Position numbers and translations under genes: made by a program. Below the pieces are notes generated by a model that did not search any database, was not told the DNA's origin, and worked only from the letters and a program-made list of their open reading frames with translations. From Azospira sp. I13 (GTDB lineage Bacteria > Pseudomonadota > Gammaproteobacteria > Burkholderiales > Rhodocyclaceae), in NCBI RefSeq assembly GCF_003112695.1, contig NZ_BFBP01000012.1, positions 28,968 through 78,871 of the forward strand: 49,904 nt of DNA, read 5' to 3'. Below are positions 7,539 to 16,929 of the stretch, piece by piece. Each line of letters opens with the position of its first letter. The first letter of the stretch is position 1.

Positions 7539-8618
7539 TCAGGCCAGGGCCGGGTAGTCGGTATAGCCCTCGGCGCCCCCGCCGTAGAGCTTGTCGGCCC
7601 GCAGTTCGTTGAGGGGAGCACCGCTCTTGAGGCGGCGGGGCAGGTCCGGGTTGCTGATGAAAGGCCGGCCGAAGGCCACCGCGTCGGCAGCGCCGGCGGC
7701 CACGGCCGCTTCGGCCGTGGCGCCGCTGTAGCCGTTATTGACCAGCCAGGGGCCGGGGAAGGCACGGCGCAGGGCGGCGTAGTCGAAAGCGGGGGCGCCT
7801 TCGGGCTGGCGCGGGCCGCCGGTTTCGCCTTCGATGATGTGCAGGTAGGCCAGCCCCAGGGGCGCCACCTGTTCCACCACGTAGCCGTAGAGGGCCTGGG
7901 GATTGCTGTCCAGGGGCGCGGCAAAGGTGGTGAGGGGGCTGAGGCGCAGGCCGGTGCGGCCGGCGCCGACTTCGTCGGCCACGGCCCGCACCACTTCCAG
8001 CAGCAGCCGCGCCCGGTGGGGGATGGGGCCGCCATAGGGGCCGTTGCGGTCATTGACGCTGTCGCGCAGGAACTGTTCCAGCAGATAGGTATTGGCGCCG
8101 TGCACTTCCACCCCGTCGAAGCCGGCGGCAATGGCGTTGCGGGCGGCCTTGCGGTAGTCCTCCACCAGGGCCGGCAGTTCTGCGTCGTCCAGGGCCCGGG
8201 GGGTGGAGACATCGACGAAGCCGTCTTTGGTGAAGGTCTTGGTGGGCGCCGGCCGGGCAGTGGATGACACGGGCGCGGCGCCGCCGGGTAGCAGGGAGGA
8301 ATGGGAGATGCGGCCCACGTGCCACAGTTGCAGGACGATGCGGCCGCCGGCGGCATGGACGGCGTCGGTCACCGGGCGCCAGGCAGCCACCTGCGCGTCG
8401 CTGTAAATGCCCGGGGTATCCAGGTAGCCCTGGGCCATGGGGCTGATGGGGCTGGCCTCGGCGATGATCAGGCCGGCGCTGGCGCGCTGCCGGTAGTACT
8501 CGGCCATGAGGGCCGTGGGCACGCCGCCGGTGGCCCGGTTGCGGGTCAGGGGGGCCATCACGATGCGATTGGCAAGGGCGATGTCACCGAGTTGCAGGGG
8601 ATCGTAAAGGGTCGGCAT
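7539..8618 (-). CDS. nemA: alkene reductase, Old Yellow Enzyme family (NemA-like)
   Basis: The 359-residue flavoprotein has the full OYE barrel: YDPLQLGDIALANRIVMAPLTRNRA at the N-terminus (FMN binding), the active-site pair in VEVHGANTYLLEQFLRD, the NDRNGPYGG segment, and C-terminal FGRPFISNPDLPRR ending GGAEGYTDYPALA. Relatives (NemA, XenA/B, morphinone reductase) use NADPH to reduce activated C=C bonds and nitro compounds, and serve in electrophile detoxification. NemA is often controlled by a NemR repressor, but none is seen next to it. The gene appears monocistronic and leftward, with a terminator about 115 bp downstream. Confidence 0.9.
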   Translation of the reverse strand: MPTLYDPLQLGDIALANRIVMAPLTRNRATGGVPTALMAEYYRQRASAGLIIAEASPISPMAQGYLDTPGIYSDAQVAAWRPVTDAVHAAGGRIVLQLWHVGRISHSSLLPGGAAPVSSTARPAPTKTFTKDGFVDVSTPRALDDAELPALVEDYRKAARNAIAAGFDGVEVHGANTYLLEQFLRDSVNDRNGPYGGPIPHRARLLLEVVRAVADEVGAGRTGLRLSPLTTFAAPLDSNPQALYGYVVEQVAPLGLAYLHIIEGETGGPRQPEGAPAFDYAALRRAFPGPWLVNNGYSGATAEAAVAAGAADAVAFGRPFISNPDLPRRLKSGAPLNELRADKLYGGGAEGYTDYPALA

Positions 8619-8898
8619 GGCAGGCAGTCTCCTCAGGAGGAATGACGGGAATTCCGGCCTGCCGCCGCGATGCGAAAGGGTGATCGGGCGGGGAGGCCGG
8701 CCAGCGTTTTACTCTAGCAGCTTTGCCGGCGCATTTGCCCAGGCCCTTGTCAGGGAATTGCTTCTCCATCGGGACAACGGAACGCCCTGGCTGACACTGC
8801 CGCCACGGCCTTCCAGGGTGGCCGCAGCGCCGGCAGGCACGGCAATTTGGGGGGAGTGCAGCGTGGGGCGGCGGTGGGCACGCCCCCCATCTCAGAAT

Positions 8899-10932
8899 TC
8901 AGAATTCCAGCGGGTCCACTTCCAGGTGCCAGCGCAAGCGGGAAGGCGCCTTGATCGCTTCCAGGGCCGGCCGCCAGGCGCCCAGGAAGGCCTGCAGGGC
9001 CGGGCGGGAGGTGCATTCGACGAGCAGCTGGCCCCGCTCCAGATTGGCCAGGCGCGCCATGCGCATGGGCACCGGGTCGTAGAGCAGCACCGGGCCGTCG
9101 CCATTGCAGTCCACGCCGGCCTCCCGGGCGGTGGCCAGGTAGGTGAGGGCGTCGGCCATTTCCGGCGCTTCGGCCCGCAGCATGGCCTGGTAGGAATAGG
9201 GGGGAAAGCCGGCGCTGCGCCGCTCTTCCAGCTGGCTGGCGGCAAAGGCGGCGAAATCGTGGGCCTTGAGGGCACCGTAGAGGGCGTGCTCCGGGTGCTC
9301 GGTCTGGACCAGCACCTCGCCCGGCAGTTCGGCCCGGCCGGCCCGGCCGCCCACCTGCATGAGCTGGGAGAAGAGGCGCTCCGGGGCACGCCAGTCGGCG
9401 GCGAACAGGGCGGCATCGGCCCCCACCACGCCGACCAGAGTGAGGCGGGGGAAGTCGTGGCCCTTGGCCAGCATCTGGGTGCCCACCAGGATGTCGGCTT
9501 CGCCGCCGTGGATCTTTTCCAGCAGGGCTTCCCACTGCTTCCGGCTGCGGGCCGAATCCCGGTCCACCCGCAGGATGCGGGCGGAGGGAAAGCGTTCCTG
9601 CAGGGTGCTTTCGAGGCGCTGGGTGCCGCGGCCGAAGGGGTGGATGTCCTGGTTGCCGCAGCTGGGGCAGGCCCGGGGAATGCCGTTCTCGAAGCCACAG
9701 TGGTGGCAGCGCAGGCGCCGGTCTGCCAGGTGCAGCACCAGGTTGGCGGCGCAACGCTGGCAGCGGGAAATCCAGCCGCAGGCGGGGCAGGCCAGCACCG
9801 GGGCATAGCCCCGGCGGTTGAGGAAGACCAGGCTCTGTTCGCCCCGCTCCAGGCGGGCATCGAGGGCGGCCAGGAGGGCGCCGGAAAGGCCGTCCTGCAG
9901 CTTTTCCCGGCGGGTATCCACCAGCCGCACCGGCGGCAGGGAGGCGGCGGCGTTGGCCCGGTCCGCCAGGGTGAGCAGGGTGTAGCGCCGGGGAATGCCC
10001 TCGCCCGTGGCATTGGCCCAGGTTTCCAGGGAGGGCGTGGCGGAGCCGAGGACGATGGGAATGCTGCGCTCCCAGGCGCGGAAGACGGCCACATCCCGGG
10101 CCGAGTAGCGCATCCCGTCCTGCTGCTTGAAGGAGGCGTCGTGCTCTTCATCCACCACGATCAGGCCCAGGTCGGGCAGGGGCGTGAAGACGGAGAGGCG
10201 GGTGCCCAACACAATGCGCGCCTCGCCCTTGAAAGCCGCCTTCCAGTGGCGGGTGCGGGCGGCTTCGGTGAGTTCGCTGTGCAGGCTGACCAGGCCGACG
10301 CCGGGGAAGCGGCGGCGCACTCGCTCTTCCAGCTGGGGCGTCAGGTTGATTTCGGGCACCAGCAGCAGGGCCTGGCGGCCGGTGGCCAGGGCGGCTTCCA
10401 CCAGGCGCAGGTACACCTCGGTCTTGCCCGAACCCGTGATGCCGTAGAGCAGGAAGGGAGCGAAGCGGGCAGCCTGGTCCGGCGCCCCCAGCCCGGAGGC
10501 CAGTACCGCCGCCACGGCCTCGGCCTGGCCCGGGGTCAGCTCCGGCGGCGGCAGGAGGGCTTCCGCCTTCGTCTTGGCCTTGATGTTGCGGGCCTTCGGC
10601 GGGTCGGTGCGGCGCAGCCCCACGGGCAGGGCGGAGAGCATGACCTCGCCGATGGGGGCCTGGTAGTAGGTGCTGCAAAATTCGGCGAGGCGGAACCAGT
10701 CCGCCGGCAGAGGCGGCACGTCGTCCCGCAGGATCTCCGCCGTCTTCAGCTTGTGCAGGGGAATGTCCGCTTCGGCATCGGCCGCCAGCACCGCGGTGAT
10801 GACGCCGATGCGGGTACCGCGGCCAAAGGGCGCCCGCACCCGCCGGCCGACATCGCCGGGGGTGGCGTCTTCGGCCAGGTAGTCGAACTGGCGGTACAGG
10901 GGAACGTCGAGAGCGACGCGGATGACGGGCAT
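8899..10932 (-). CDS. priA: primosomal replication restart helicase PriA
   Basis: This 677-residue protein starts at the ATG at 10932 (MPVIRVALDVPLYRQFDYL). The 30 residues encoded upstream in frame are Pro-rich and not family-like. It has the N-terminal DNA-binding domain, Walker A (GITGSGKTEVY), Walker B DEEH (VVDEEHDASF), the helicase motif LGSATPSLE and eight cysteines in zinc-binding pairs (CPACGWISRCQRC, LRCHHCG and CPSCG). Helicase motif VI appears as QVGGRAGR. PriA recognises stalled forks and reloads DnaB. It is leftward and monocistronic by spacing (280 bp to the next gene downstream). Confidence 0.95.
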   Translation of the reverse strand: MPVIRVALDVPLYRQFDYLAEDATPGDVGRRVRAPFGRGTRIGVITAVLAADAEADIPLHKLKTAEILRDDVPPLPADWFRLAEFCSTYYQAPIGEVMLSALPVGLRRTDPPKARNIKAKTKAEALLPPPELTPGQAEAVAAVLASGLGAPDQAARFAPFLLYGITGSGKTEVYLRLVEAALATGRQALLLVPEINLTPQLEERVRRRFPGVGLVSLHSELTEAARTRHWKAAFKGEARIVLGTRLSVFTPLPDLGLIVVDEEHDASFKQQDGMRYSARDVAVFRAWERSIPIVLGSATPSLETWANATGEGIPRRYTLLTLADRANAAASLPPVRLVDTRREKLQDGLSGALLAALDARLERGEQSLVFLNRRGYAPVLACPACGWISRCQRCAANLVLHLADRRLRCHHCGFENGIPRACPSCGNQDIHPFGRGTQRLESTLQERFPSARILRVDRDSARSRKQWEALLEKIHGGEADILVGTQMLAKGHDFPRLTLVGVVGADAALFAADWRAPERLFSQLMQVGGRAGRAELPGEVLVQTEHPEHALYGALKAHDFAAFAASQLEERRSAGFPPYSYQAMLRAEAPEMADALTYLATAREAGVDCNGDGPVLLYDPVPMRMARLANLERGQLLVECTSRPALQAFLGAWRPALEAIKAPSRLRWHLEVDPLEF

Positions 10933-11144
10933 GGGCAGAGAGAGTATCAACGCGGCGCCAAGCTTAAGGGAGGGCGGCCGCCGAGGCCAGGGGAAATTCG
11001 GGCCGGGAGGCTGGTGGAACATCCTTCAGGGGCTCGACAACCCGACAAAAATCGGCGGGTCAAAACGGGCCGGCTTAGGCGCTTTTGTTCGTGTCCCTTC
11101 TCCTGAAATACCCCCAACTCCTTTGCCCCAAAGGACTTTTTTAG

Positions 11145-11179
11145 TTACCCACAATTCCTGTGGATAACTTTGTGGATTG
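11145..11179. promoter_or_regulatory. DnaA-box-like cluster upstream of priA
   Basis: In 35 bp there is a perfect DnaA box on the minus strand (TGTGGATAA, 11159–11167), a one-mismatch box (TTACCCACA, 11145–11153) and a two-mismatch copy (TGTGGATTG, 11171–11179). An AT-rich stretch follows about 55 bp further on. The block GCCCCAAA...TTACCCACAATT(T)CCT is also found in the inverted array at 34.63–34.66 kb. Binding by DnaA is inference. Confidence 0.5.
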
Positions 11180-11393
11180 CTTTCGGATAACCCCGCCGAT
11201 GAGGCCTGGCACAAGGCTTCCTGTCACTTTGCTGCAAAATAAGGCAAATTTATTATCGTTAATAATCAATGCATTACGAATACCACCAAGGTCCTAGTCA
11301 TGGCAATGTCAGGATTTGCCAGAGATTTGGCGTTCTGTGCATAAGTCAAGGGGGGACTGGCTGAAATTTTGGCCGTTTTGCCATTGACGAGGC

Positions 11394-11422
11394 AAAAACA
11401 ATGGCGCCCGCAGGCGCCATTG
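11394..11422 (-). terminator. Rho-independent terminator of hemE
   Basis: A perfect 10-bp stem (CAATGGCGCC / GGCGCCATTG) has a 4-nt loop. It is followed on the minus strand by TTTTT, 23 bp beyond the hemE stop. Confidence 0.9.
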
Positions 11423-11445
11423 TGGGGGAAGCGGGAGAAAGGGGA

Positions 11446-12528
11446 TCAGCCCTGTTGCCGCAAGGCCCGGCTATGGCCATGGACGGCTTCCACCAGCGCC
11501 GTGACGTGGTCCGGAGGGGTGAACTGGGAAATGCCGTGGCCCAGGTTGAAGACGTGACCGGTCTTGCTGCCGCCGGCAGCGTGGTAGGAATCCAGCACCT
11601 TCTTGGCTTCGGCCTGCACCACTTCGGGAGAGGCGAACAGCACGTTGGGGTCCAGGTTGCCTTGCAGCGCTACCTTGCCGTTGGTACGGCGGCGGGCTTC
11701 GCCGATGTCGATGGTCCAGTCCAGGCCCACGGCGTCGCAGCCGATGGCGGCGATCTTCTCGATCCACAGGCCGCCGCCCTTGGTGAAGACGATGCAGGGA
11801 ATCTTTTCCCCGTCCTTCTCCCGGGTCAGGCCGGCGATGATGCGGCGCATGTACTGCAGGGAAAATTCCTCGTAGGCCGCAGCGGAAAGGCCACCGCCCC
11901 AGGAGTCGAAAATCATCACGGCCTGGGCGCCGGCTTCGATCTGGGCGTTAAGGTAGGAGGTCACGGCATCGGCAGTCACAGAGAGGATGCGGTGCATCAG
12001 GTCGGGACGGTTGTAGAGCATGGTCTTCACATGCCGGTAGTCGTCGGAAGAGCCGCCTTCCACCATGTAGCAGGAGAGGGTGTAGGGGCTGCCGGAGAAG
12101 CCGATGAGGGGCACGGAGTTGTCCAGGGCGCGGCGGATCTCGCTCACCGCGTCGGTGACATAGCGCAGGTGCTCGTAGGGGTCCGGGGCCTGCAGGTCAC
12201 GGATAGCCCATTCTTCCCGCAGGGGGCGCTCGAACTTGGGGCCTTCGCCTTCGGCGAAGTAGAGGCCCAGGCCCATGGCGTCGGGCACGGTGAGGATGTC
12301 GGAGAAGAGAATGGCCGCATCCAGGTCGTAGCGGGCCAGGGGCTGCAGGGTCACTTCGCAGGCCAGGGCCGGGTTCTTGCACAGGTCGAGGAAGCTGCCG
12401 GCGCGGGCCCGGGTCTCCCGGTACTCGGGCAGATAACGGCCGGCCTGGCGCATCAGCCACAGGGGGGTGTAGTCGGTGGGTTCCTGCAGCAGGGCGCGCA
12501 GGAAGGTGTCGTTGCGGGGTCGGGTCAC
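11446..12528 (-). CDS. hemE: uroporphyrinogen decarboxylase HemE
   Basis: This 360-residue enzyme decarboxylates the four acetate side chains of uroporphyrinogen III to give coproporphyrinogen III in haem synthesis. Clear family marks are [19 protein letters not shown] (about residues 22–40, substrate-binding Arg residues), [12 protein letters not shown] (about 75–86, catalytic Asp), [15 protein letters not shown], and the C-terminal [10 protein letters not shown] and [13 protein letters not shown]. The length is normal. It is a single leftward gene with its own strong terminator; 118 bp separate it from the trkH stop. Confidence 0.96.
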   Translation of the reverse strand: MTRPRNDTFLRALLQEPTDYTPLWLMRQAGRYLPEYRETRARAGSFLDLCKNPALACEVTLQPLARYDLDAAILFSDILTVPDAMGLGLYFAEGEGPKFERPLREEWAIRDLQAPDPYEHLRYVTDAVSEIRRALDNSVPLIGFSGSPYTLSCYMVEGGSSDDYRHVKTMLYNRPDLMHRILSVTADAVTSYLNAQIEAGAQAVMIFDSWGGGLSAAAYEEFSLQYMRRIIAGLTREKDGEKIPCIVFTKGGGLWIEKIAAIGCDAVGLDWTIDIGEARRRTNGKVALQGNLDPNVLFASPEVVQAEAKKVLDSYHAAGGSKTGHVFNLGHGISQFTPPDHVTALVEAVHGHSRALRQQG

Positions 12529-12646
12529 AGGGGGCTCCGCCGGGTTAGCTAGAAAGACCCGGATTATCCTTCGGAACCCCCGGGCCTGTCATTGGGTTAG
12601 ATCAAGCCCGGGGCAGATGGCCCTTCCGCCCGGCGGCGGCGGGCCC

Positions 12647-14104
12647 CTACTTGCGCCAGAAGGCGGGGGTTAACACCACCAGCAGGGTGAAGATTTCCAG
12701 TCGCCCAAGCAGCATGGCGAAGGAGCAGACCCAGGTCTGGAAATCGCTCAGCACCGCATAGTTGGCCGCCGGCCCCACCGCATCCAGCCCCGGCCCCGCA
12801 TTGTTGAGACAGGCAACGACGGCGGAGAAGGCAGTGACGATGGGCAGGTCGCTGGCCGACAACAACAGGGTCAGGCTGACGATGGTGACCATGTAGATGA
12901 AGCTGAAGGCCAGCACCGCATGGAGCACCGAATCCGGCACGATGCCGCCCTGGATGCGCACCGGATGGACCGCCGTGGGGTGCATGGCGCGCACCAGTTC
13001 GCGGAAGACCTGCTTGTAGAGGATGATGGCCCGCATCATCTTGATGCCGCCGCCGGTGGAGCCGCCGCAGGCGGCGAAGCTGCACAGGAAGAGCACCCAC
13101 AGCTGGGCAAACATGGGCCACAGGGTGTAGTCGGTGGTGGCGAAGCCCAGGGAGGTGGCCAGGGAAATGACGTGGAAGGTGGTGTAGCGCAGGGCGGTGA
13201 AGAAGTTGTCGTAGAGCCCGAAGGGAATGAGGTAAAGGGCCAGGCCGACGGCGCTCACCGCCAGCACGCCGAGGTAGAAGGGCAGCTCGAAATCCCGCCG
13301 GTAGGGCTTGAGGCTGAGGCCCCGCAGGGCGAGGAAGTGGGTGGCGTAGTTGATGCCAGAAAGTAGGGCGAAGCCCATGGCCACCAGTTCAATGGTGAAG
13401 CTGTTGTAGTAGCCGAGGCTCGCATCCCGGGTGGAAAAGCCGCCCAGGCCGAGGATGCTGAAGGCGTGCATGACTGCGTCCCAGCCTTCCATGCCGGCCC
13501 ACCACAGGGCCAGGGCGCAGAGCACAGTAAACAGCAGGTACACGCCCCACAGGCCCTTGGCCGTTTCAGCGATGCGCGGCGTCAGGCTCGACTCCTTCAT
13601 CGGGCCGGGTAGTTCCGCCTTGAACAGGGCTCGGCCGCCGATGCCCAGCAGGGGCAAAATCGCCACCGCCAGTACGATCACCCCCATGCCCCCCAGCCAG
13701 TGCAGGAAGGTGCGCCAGAAGTTGATGGAAAGGGGTAGGGCATCCAACCCCGACATCACCGTCGCCCCGGTAGCCGAGAGGCCGGAGGCGGCCTCGAAAT
13801 AGGCGTCGGTGAAGGAGATGTCCGGCAGGTAGAGCAGGAAGGGCAGGCTGGCGAAGAGGGGCAGGATGGTCCAGGTCAGGGCCACCAGGAGAAAGCCGTC
13901 CCGCACCCGCAGGTCCTGGCGGTAGCGGCGGGTGCACACCCACAGCAGCAGGCCGATGGCCAGGGTCACCAGGATGGCATCGTCGTAGGCCGAGGTGGCG
14001 CCGTCCCGGGCGTAGGCGGAGACCGCCAGGGGCGCCAGCATGGTCAGGCCAAAAATGAGGACGATCAGGCCCAGGGTGTGGAAAACGGGGTAGAAACGAC
14101 GCAT
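12647..14104 (-). CDS. trkH: Trk potassium uptake protein TrkH
   Basis: The 485-residue inner-membrane protein has about ten hydrophobic helices and four selectivity-filter-like P-loops. These include FEAASGLSATGATVMSGLD (first pore loop), SILGLGGFSTRD (second), SLGFATTDY (third) and the C-terminal CLNNAGPGLDAVG (fourth). The GGSTGGGIKMMR loop is characteristic. TrkH is the potassium-translocating subunit; its gate is controlled by the NAD(H)-binding TrkA ring encoded immediately upstream. trkA ends 10 bp before this start, so trkA–trkH form a leftward operon. Confidence 0.95.
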   Translation of the reverse strand: MRRFYPVFHTLGLIVLIFGLTMLAPLAVSAYARDGATSAYDDAILVTLAIGLLLWVCTRRYRQDLRVRDGFLLVALTWTILPLFASLPFLLYLPDISFTDAYFEAASGLSATGATVMSGLDALPLSINFWRTFLHWLGGMGVIVLAVAILPLLGIGGRALFKAELPGPMKESSLTPRIAETAKGLWGVYLLFTVLCALALWWAGMEGWDAVMHAFSILGLGGFSTRDASLGYYNSFTIELVAMGFALLSGINYATHFLALRGLSLKPYRRDFELPFYLGVLAVSAVGLALYLIPFGLYDNFFTALRYTTFHVISLATSLGFATTDYTLWPMFAQLWVLFLCSFAACGGSTGGGIKMMRAIILYKQVFRELVRAMHPTAVHPVRIQGGIVPDSVLHAVLAFSFIYMVTIVSLTLLLSASDLPIVTAFSAVVACLNNAGPGLDAVGPAANYAVLSDFQTWVCSFAMLLGRLEIFTLLVVLTPAFWRK

Positions 14105-14114
14105 GGCGGCCCCG

Positions 14115-15545
14115 TCAGAAAAAGCCGAAGCCGACCTGGAACAGCTTTTCCACCTTGTACACCAGCTTCTTGTTCACGCAGAAGACGATGACGTGGTCGC
14201 CGGACTGGATCACCGTGTCGCGATGGGCGATGACCACGTGGCCGTAGGCCTGGATGCCGACGGGGCCTTCGTAGCGGATGACTTCCGGCGTATCCAGATC
14301 GCGCACGATGGCGGCGATGGTGACGCCCTTGGGCAGGGAAATTTCGCCGATGCTGCGGCCCACCACCCGGGAAGAATTGCGGTCACCATGGGCCACCAGT
14401 TCCAGGGCTTCGGCGGCGCCGCGGCGCAGTGAATGGACCTGGGAAACGTCGGCCCGCCGCACGTGGGCCAGCAGGGTGCCGATGGAGACCTGGGCCGGCG
14501 AGATGCCGATGTCGATGGGCCCGCCCTGCACCATGTCGGCGTAGGCACGGCGGTTGATCAGGGCCAGCACCCGCTTGCAGCCCAGGCGCTTGGCCAGGGA
14601 GGCGGCCATGATGTTGTCTTCGTCGTCATTGGTCAGGGCGAGGAAGAGGTCCATCTCGGCGATGTTCTCCTGCTCCAGCAGCTCCTCGTCCGTGGCGTCG
14701 CCGGAAAGCACCAGGGTGTTGCCAAGGCGGGGGGCGATCCATTCGGCCCGGCTACGGTTGTTTTCCACCAGCTTCACTTCCAGGCGGTTTTCCAGGGCCG
14801 TGGCAACGCGGAAGCCGATGTTGCCGCCGCCGGCGATCATCACCCGGCGCACCGGGGTCATCATGCGCCGTAGTTCCTTCAGCACCGGGCGGATATGCTC
14901 CGCCGCCGCCAGGATGAAGACCTCGTCGCCGGCATGGATGACGGTTTCACCTTCGGGGATGATGGGCTGGTCCTGGCGGAAGAGGGCGGCAATGCGGGCA
15001 TCCACCTGGGGCGGCAGATGGTCGCGCAGCTTATGCACCGGCTTGCCCACCAGGGCGCCGCCCTCGTAGGCCCGCACCGCCACCATGACCAGACGGCCGT
15101 CGGCGAATTCCAGCACCTGCAGGGCCTCCGGGTAATCCACCAGGCGCACCACGTAGTCGGTGATGTTCTCTTCCGGACAGATGGCAAAGTCCACAGCGAA
15201 GTTTTCTTCCGCCAGCAGCTGCTCGTCTTCGAGAAAGTCGGCGGCCCGCAGGCGGGCGATACGGGTCGGCACGTTGAAGCGGCTCTTGGCGATCTTGCAG
15301 GCCACCAGATTGGTCTGGTCGCTCTGGGTAACGGCGATGAGCAGATCCGCATCGTCCAGGCCGGCATCGGCCAATACGGAAGGCAGGGCGGCATTGCCGC
15401 AGATGGTGCGCAGGTCGAGACGGCTTTGCAGGGAGGAGAGACGCTCCCGGTCGCTATCGACGATGGTGATGTCGTTGGCCTCGTGCACCAGGGCCTCGGC
15501 CACGCTGGCGCCCACCTGGCCAGCCCCGAGAATGACGATTTTCAT
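14115..15545 (-). CDS. trkA: Trk system peripheral protein TrkA
   Basis: The 476-residue cytoplasmic protein has two tandem RCK units. Each has a Rossmann NAD-binding start: MKIVILGAGQVGASVAEAL at residue 1 and VMIAGGGNIGFRVATAL at about residue 235. The acidic ribose-binding residue follows in the TIVDSD and LVENNRS strands. TrkA_C domains are visible between and after them (for example LPKGVTIAAIVRD and GDHVIVFCVNKKL). TrkA gates TrkH in response to nucleotides. It is the first gene of the trkA–trkH operon. Confidence 0.95.
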   Translation of the reverse strand: MKIVILGAGQVGASVAEALVHEANDITIVDSDRERLSSLQSRLDLRTICGNAALPSVLADAGLDDADLLIAVTQSDQTNLVACKIAKSRFNVPTRIARLRAADFLEDEQLLAEENFAVDFAICPEENITDYVVRLVDYPEALQVLEFADGRLVMVAVRAYEGGALVGKPVHKLRDHLPPQVDARIAALFRQDQPIIPEGETVIHAGDEVFILAAAEHIRPVLKELRRMMTPVRRVMIAGGGNIGFRVATALENRLEVKLVENNRSRAEWIAPRLGNTLVLSGDATDEELLEQENIAEMDLFLALTNDDEDNIMAASLAKRLGCKRVLALINRRAYADMVQGGPIDIGISPAQVSIGTLLAHVRRADVSQVHSLRRGAAEALELVAHGDRNSSRVVGRSIGEISLPKGVTIAAIVRDLDTPEVIRYEGPVGIQAYGHVVIAHRDTVIQSGDHVIVFCVNKKLVYKVEKLFQVGFGFF

Positions 15546-15616
15546 GATTTCCCCAAGCAGGAGCGGGCTCGCTGGAAAGCCGGCGGCCGCTCCTTATCGT
15601 TATGGGGAGAGTGTAT

Positions 15617-15636
15617 CGCCCTCCGGGCGGAGGGCG
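15617..15636. other. 8-bp GC hairpin between the ntrX-like gene and trkA
   Basis: CGCCCTCC and GGAGGGCG are separated by GGGC, giving a stable stem with no T-run on either strand. It could be an attenuating structure or a Rho-assisted terminator of the ntrY/ntrX-like transcript, which ends at 15667. Confidence 0.35.
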
Positions 15637-15666
15637 CTGTCAGGTCGAGCCCTTACACGCAGTGCT

Positions 15667-16923
15667 TCAGACCTCGGCGCCACGCTTGCCGGTGCTGACG
15701 CCCAGCTGCTTGAGCTTGCGGTAGAGGTGGGTGCGCTCAACCCCGGAACGTTCGGAAACCCGGGTCATGTTGCCCCCTTCCTGGCGCAGCAGGTGCTCGA
15801 AATAGAGCTTCTCGAAAGCATCCCGTGCCTCTCGCAGAGGCTGGGCAAAGAGGGGTTCCAGGGGCGTTGCCAGCTCCGCCCCCTGGCTGCTGCGCAGCAG
15901 GCCGGCCACGTCTTCGGCACTGATTTCTTCTTCCAGGGCCGTCAGCGCCAGGTTTTTCACCGCTCCCTGCAATTCGCCCCAGGCATCGCTGCCCCAGCGG
16001 TGCATGCGCAGGGCGTTGAGGGCGGCGCTGGAGAAATGCCGGGCCGGTGCTTCGCCCCGTTCCACCAGATGGGTGAGCAGCAGGGCGGCGATCTCCGGCA
16101 CCTCGTCAGCATGGCTGCCAAGCTGGGGCAGGGCCACCCAGACTTCGCCCAGGCGGGCCGCCAGGGCCAGGTCCCAGCCATTTTCCGGCAGGCTGGAAAG
16201 GGGCTTGTTGCTGGCCACGACCAGCAGCAGCTTGTACTTGTCCAGGCGCTCCAGGGCGAAGGCCAGGTTCATCTGCTGCAACTTGCCCAGGGCGGCCAGG
16301 TCCGGCACGAAGAGCAGGCCGCCGGCCGCCTGTTCCAGGCGCTCCTGGGTCAGGGGGCCGGATTCGGCGGCCAGGTCCAGCCAGGGCGAATGGGGCGCTT
16401 GCAGGGTGCGGGCGCAGATTTCGGCGATGGCGCCAGCACCGCCCTTGAGGTGCAGTACGGCGGCGCTCTTGGCCGCCTGCTCGAGGCGCTTTTTCAGATC
16501 CTTGAGCAGGGGGGATTTGGCCAGGGCATCCAGGGTCAGGGGGGACTTGGTGGCCTGGGCGTCGTGCTTGAGGGCCTTTTTCACCGTGGCCAAAAGCTTC
16601 TGCAGGGCAATGGGCTTTTCCAGGAATTCCACGGCACCGTGGCGGGTGGCTTCCACGGCGGTGTCGATGGTGCCGTGGCCGGACATCATCACCACCGGCA
16701 TGGTCAGCAGGCCGGAGGCGCCCCATTCCTTGAGCAGGGAGATGCCGTCGGTGTCGGGCATCCAGATGTCGAGCAGGACCAGGTCCGGGCGCTTTTCGGC
16801 CCGGATGCGGCGGGCGGCCGTGGCATTTTCCGCCAGGGAAATACTGTGGCCTTCGTCCTCCAGGATCTCCGACAGCAGTTCCCGGATGCCGATTTCGTCA
16901 TCCACAACCAGAATGTGAGCCAT
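15667..16923 (-). CDS. NtrX-like response regulator with degenerate AAA+ domain
   Basis: This 418-residue protein is built like NtrX. The receiver domain (residues 1–120) has the acidic pair VDDE, phospho-acceptor Asp in VLLDIWMPDTDG and Lys in FLEKP. A central AAA+-sized region (about 125–345) follows, then a Fis-type helix-turn-helix (FEHLLRQEGGNMTRVSERSGVERTHLYRKLKQLG reads as family-like). The central domain is degenerate. The Walker A position reads LKGGAGAIAEIC with no GK[ST]. The Walker B position is LLFVPDLAAL, and the sigma-54-contacting GAFTGA loop is absent. It therefore cannot be expected to hydrolyse ATP or activate sigma-54 promoters, and probably acts as a simple DNA-binding regulator. 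It lies 6 bp after the NtrY-like kinase gene. Confidence 0.85.
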   Translation of the reverse strand: MAHILVVDDEIGIRELLSEILEDEGHSISLAENATAARRIRAEKRPDLVLLDIWMPDTDGISLLKEWGASGLLTMPVVMMSGHGTIDTAVEATRHGAVEFLEKPIALQKLLATVKKALKHDAQATKSPLTLDALAKSPLLKDLKKRLEQAAKSAAVLHLKGGAGAIAEICARTLQAPHSPWLDLAAESGPLTQERLEQAAGGLLFVPDLAALGKLQQMNLAFALERLDKYKLLLVVASNKPLSSLPENGWDLALAARLGEVWVALPQLGSHADEVPEIAALLLTHLVERGEAPARHFSSAALNALRMHRWGSDAWGELQGAVKNLALTALEEEISAEDVAGLLRSSQGAELATPLEPLFAQPLREARDAFEKLYFEHLLRQEGGNMTRVSERSGVERTHLYRKLKQLGVSTGKRGAEV

Positions 16924-16929
16924 GGTGCT

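Larger units (their letters stand above)
10933..11445. other. 513-bp intergenic region upstream of priA
   Basis: This stretch holds the upstream region of leftward priA, a DnaA-box-like cluster (11145–11179), an AT-rich tract (about 11235–11285) and the terminator of hemE (11394–11422). Short frames across it lack support. The AT-rich tract stands out strongly from the GC-rich surroundings. Confidence 0.6.

Noticed and set aside
8617-11106. 829-residue open frame on the plus strand opposite priA
   Set aside because: It is antisense to a fully recognisable PriA, is Gly/Ala/Gln/His-biased and has no domain signal. Long antisense frames are common in GC-rich DNA.
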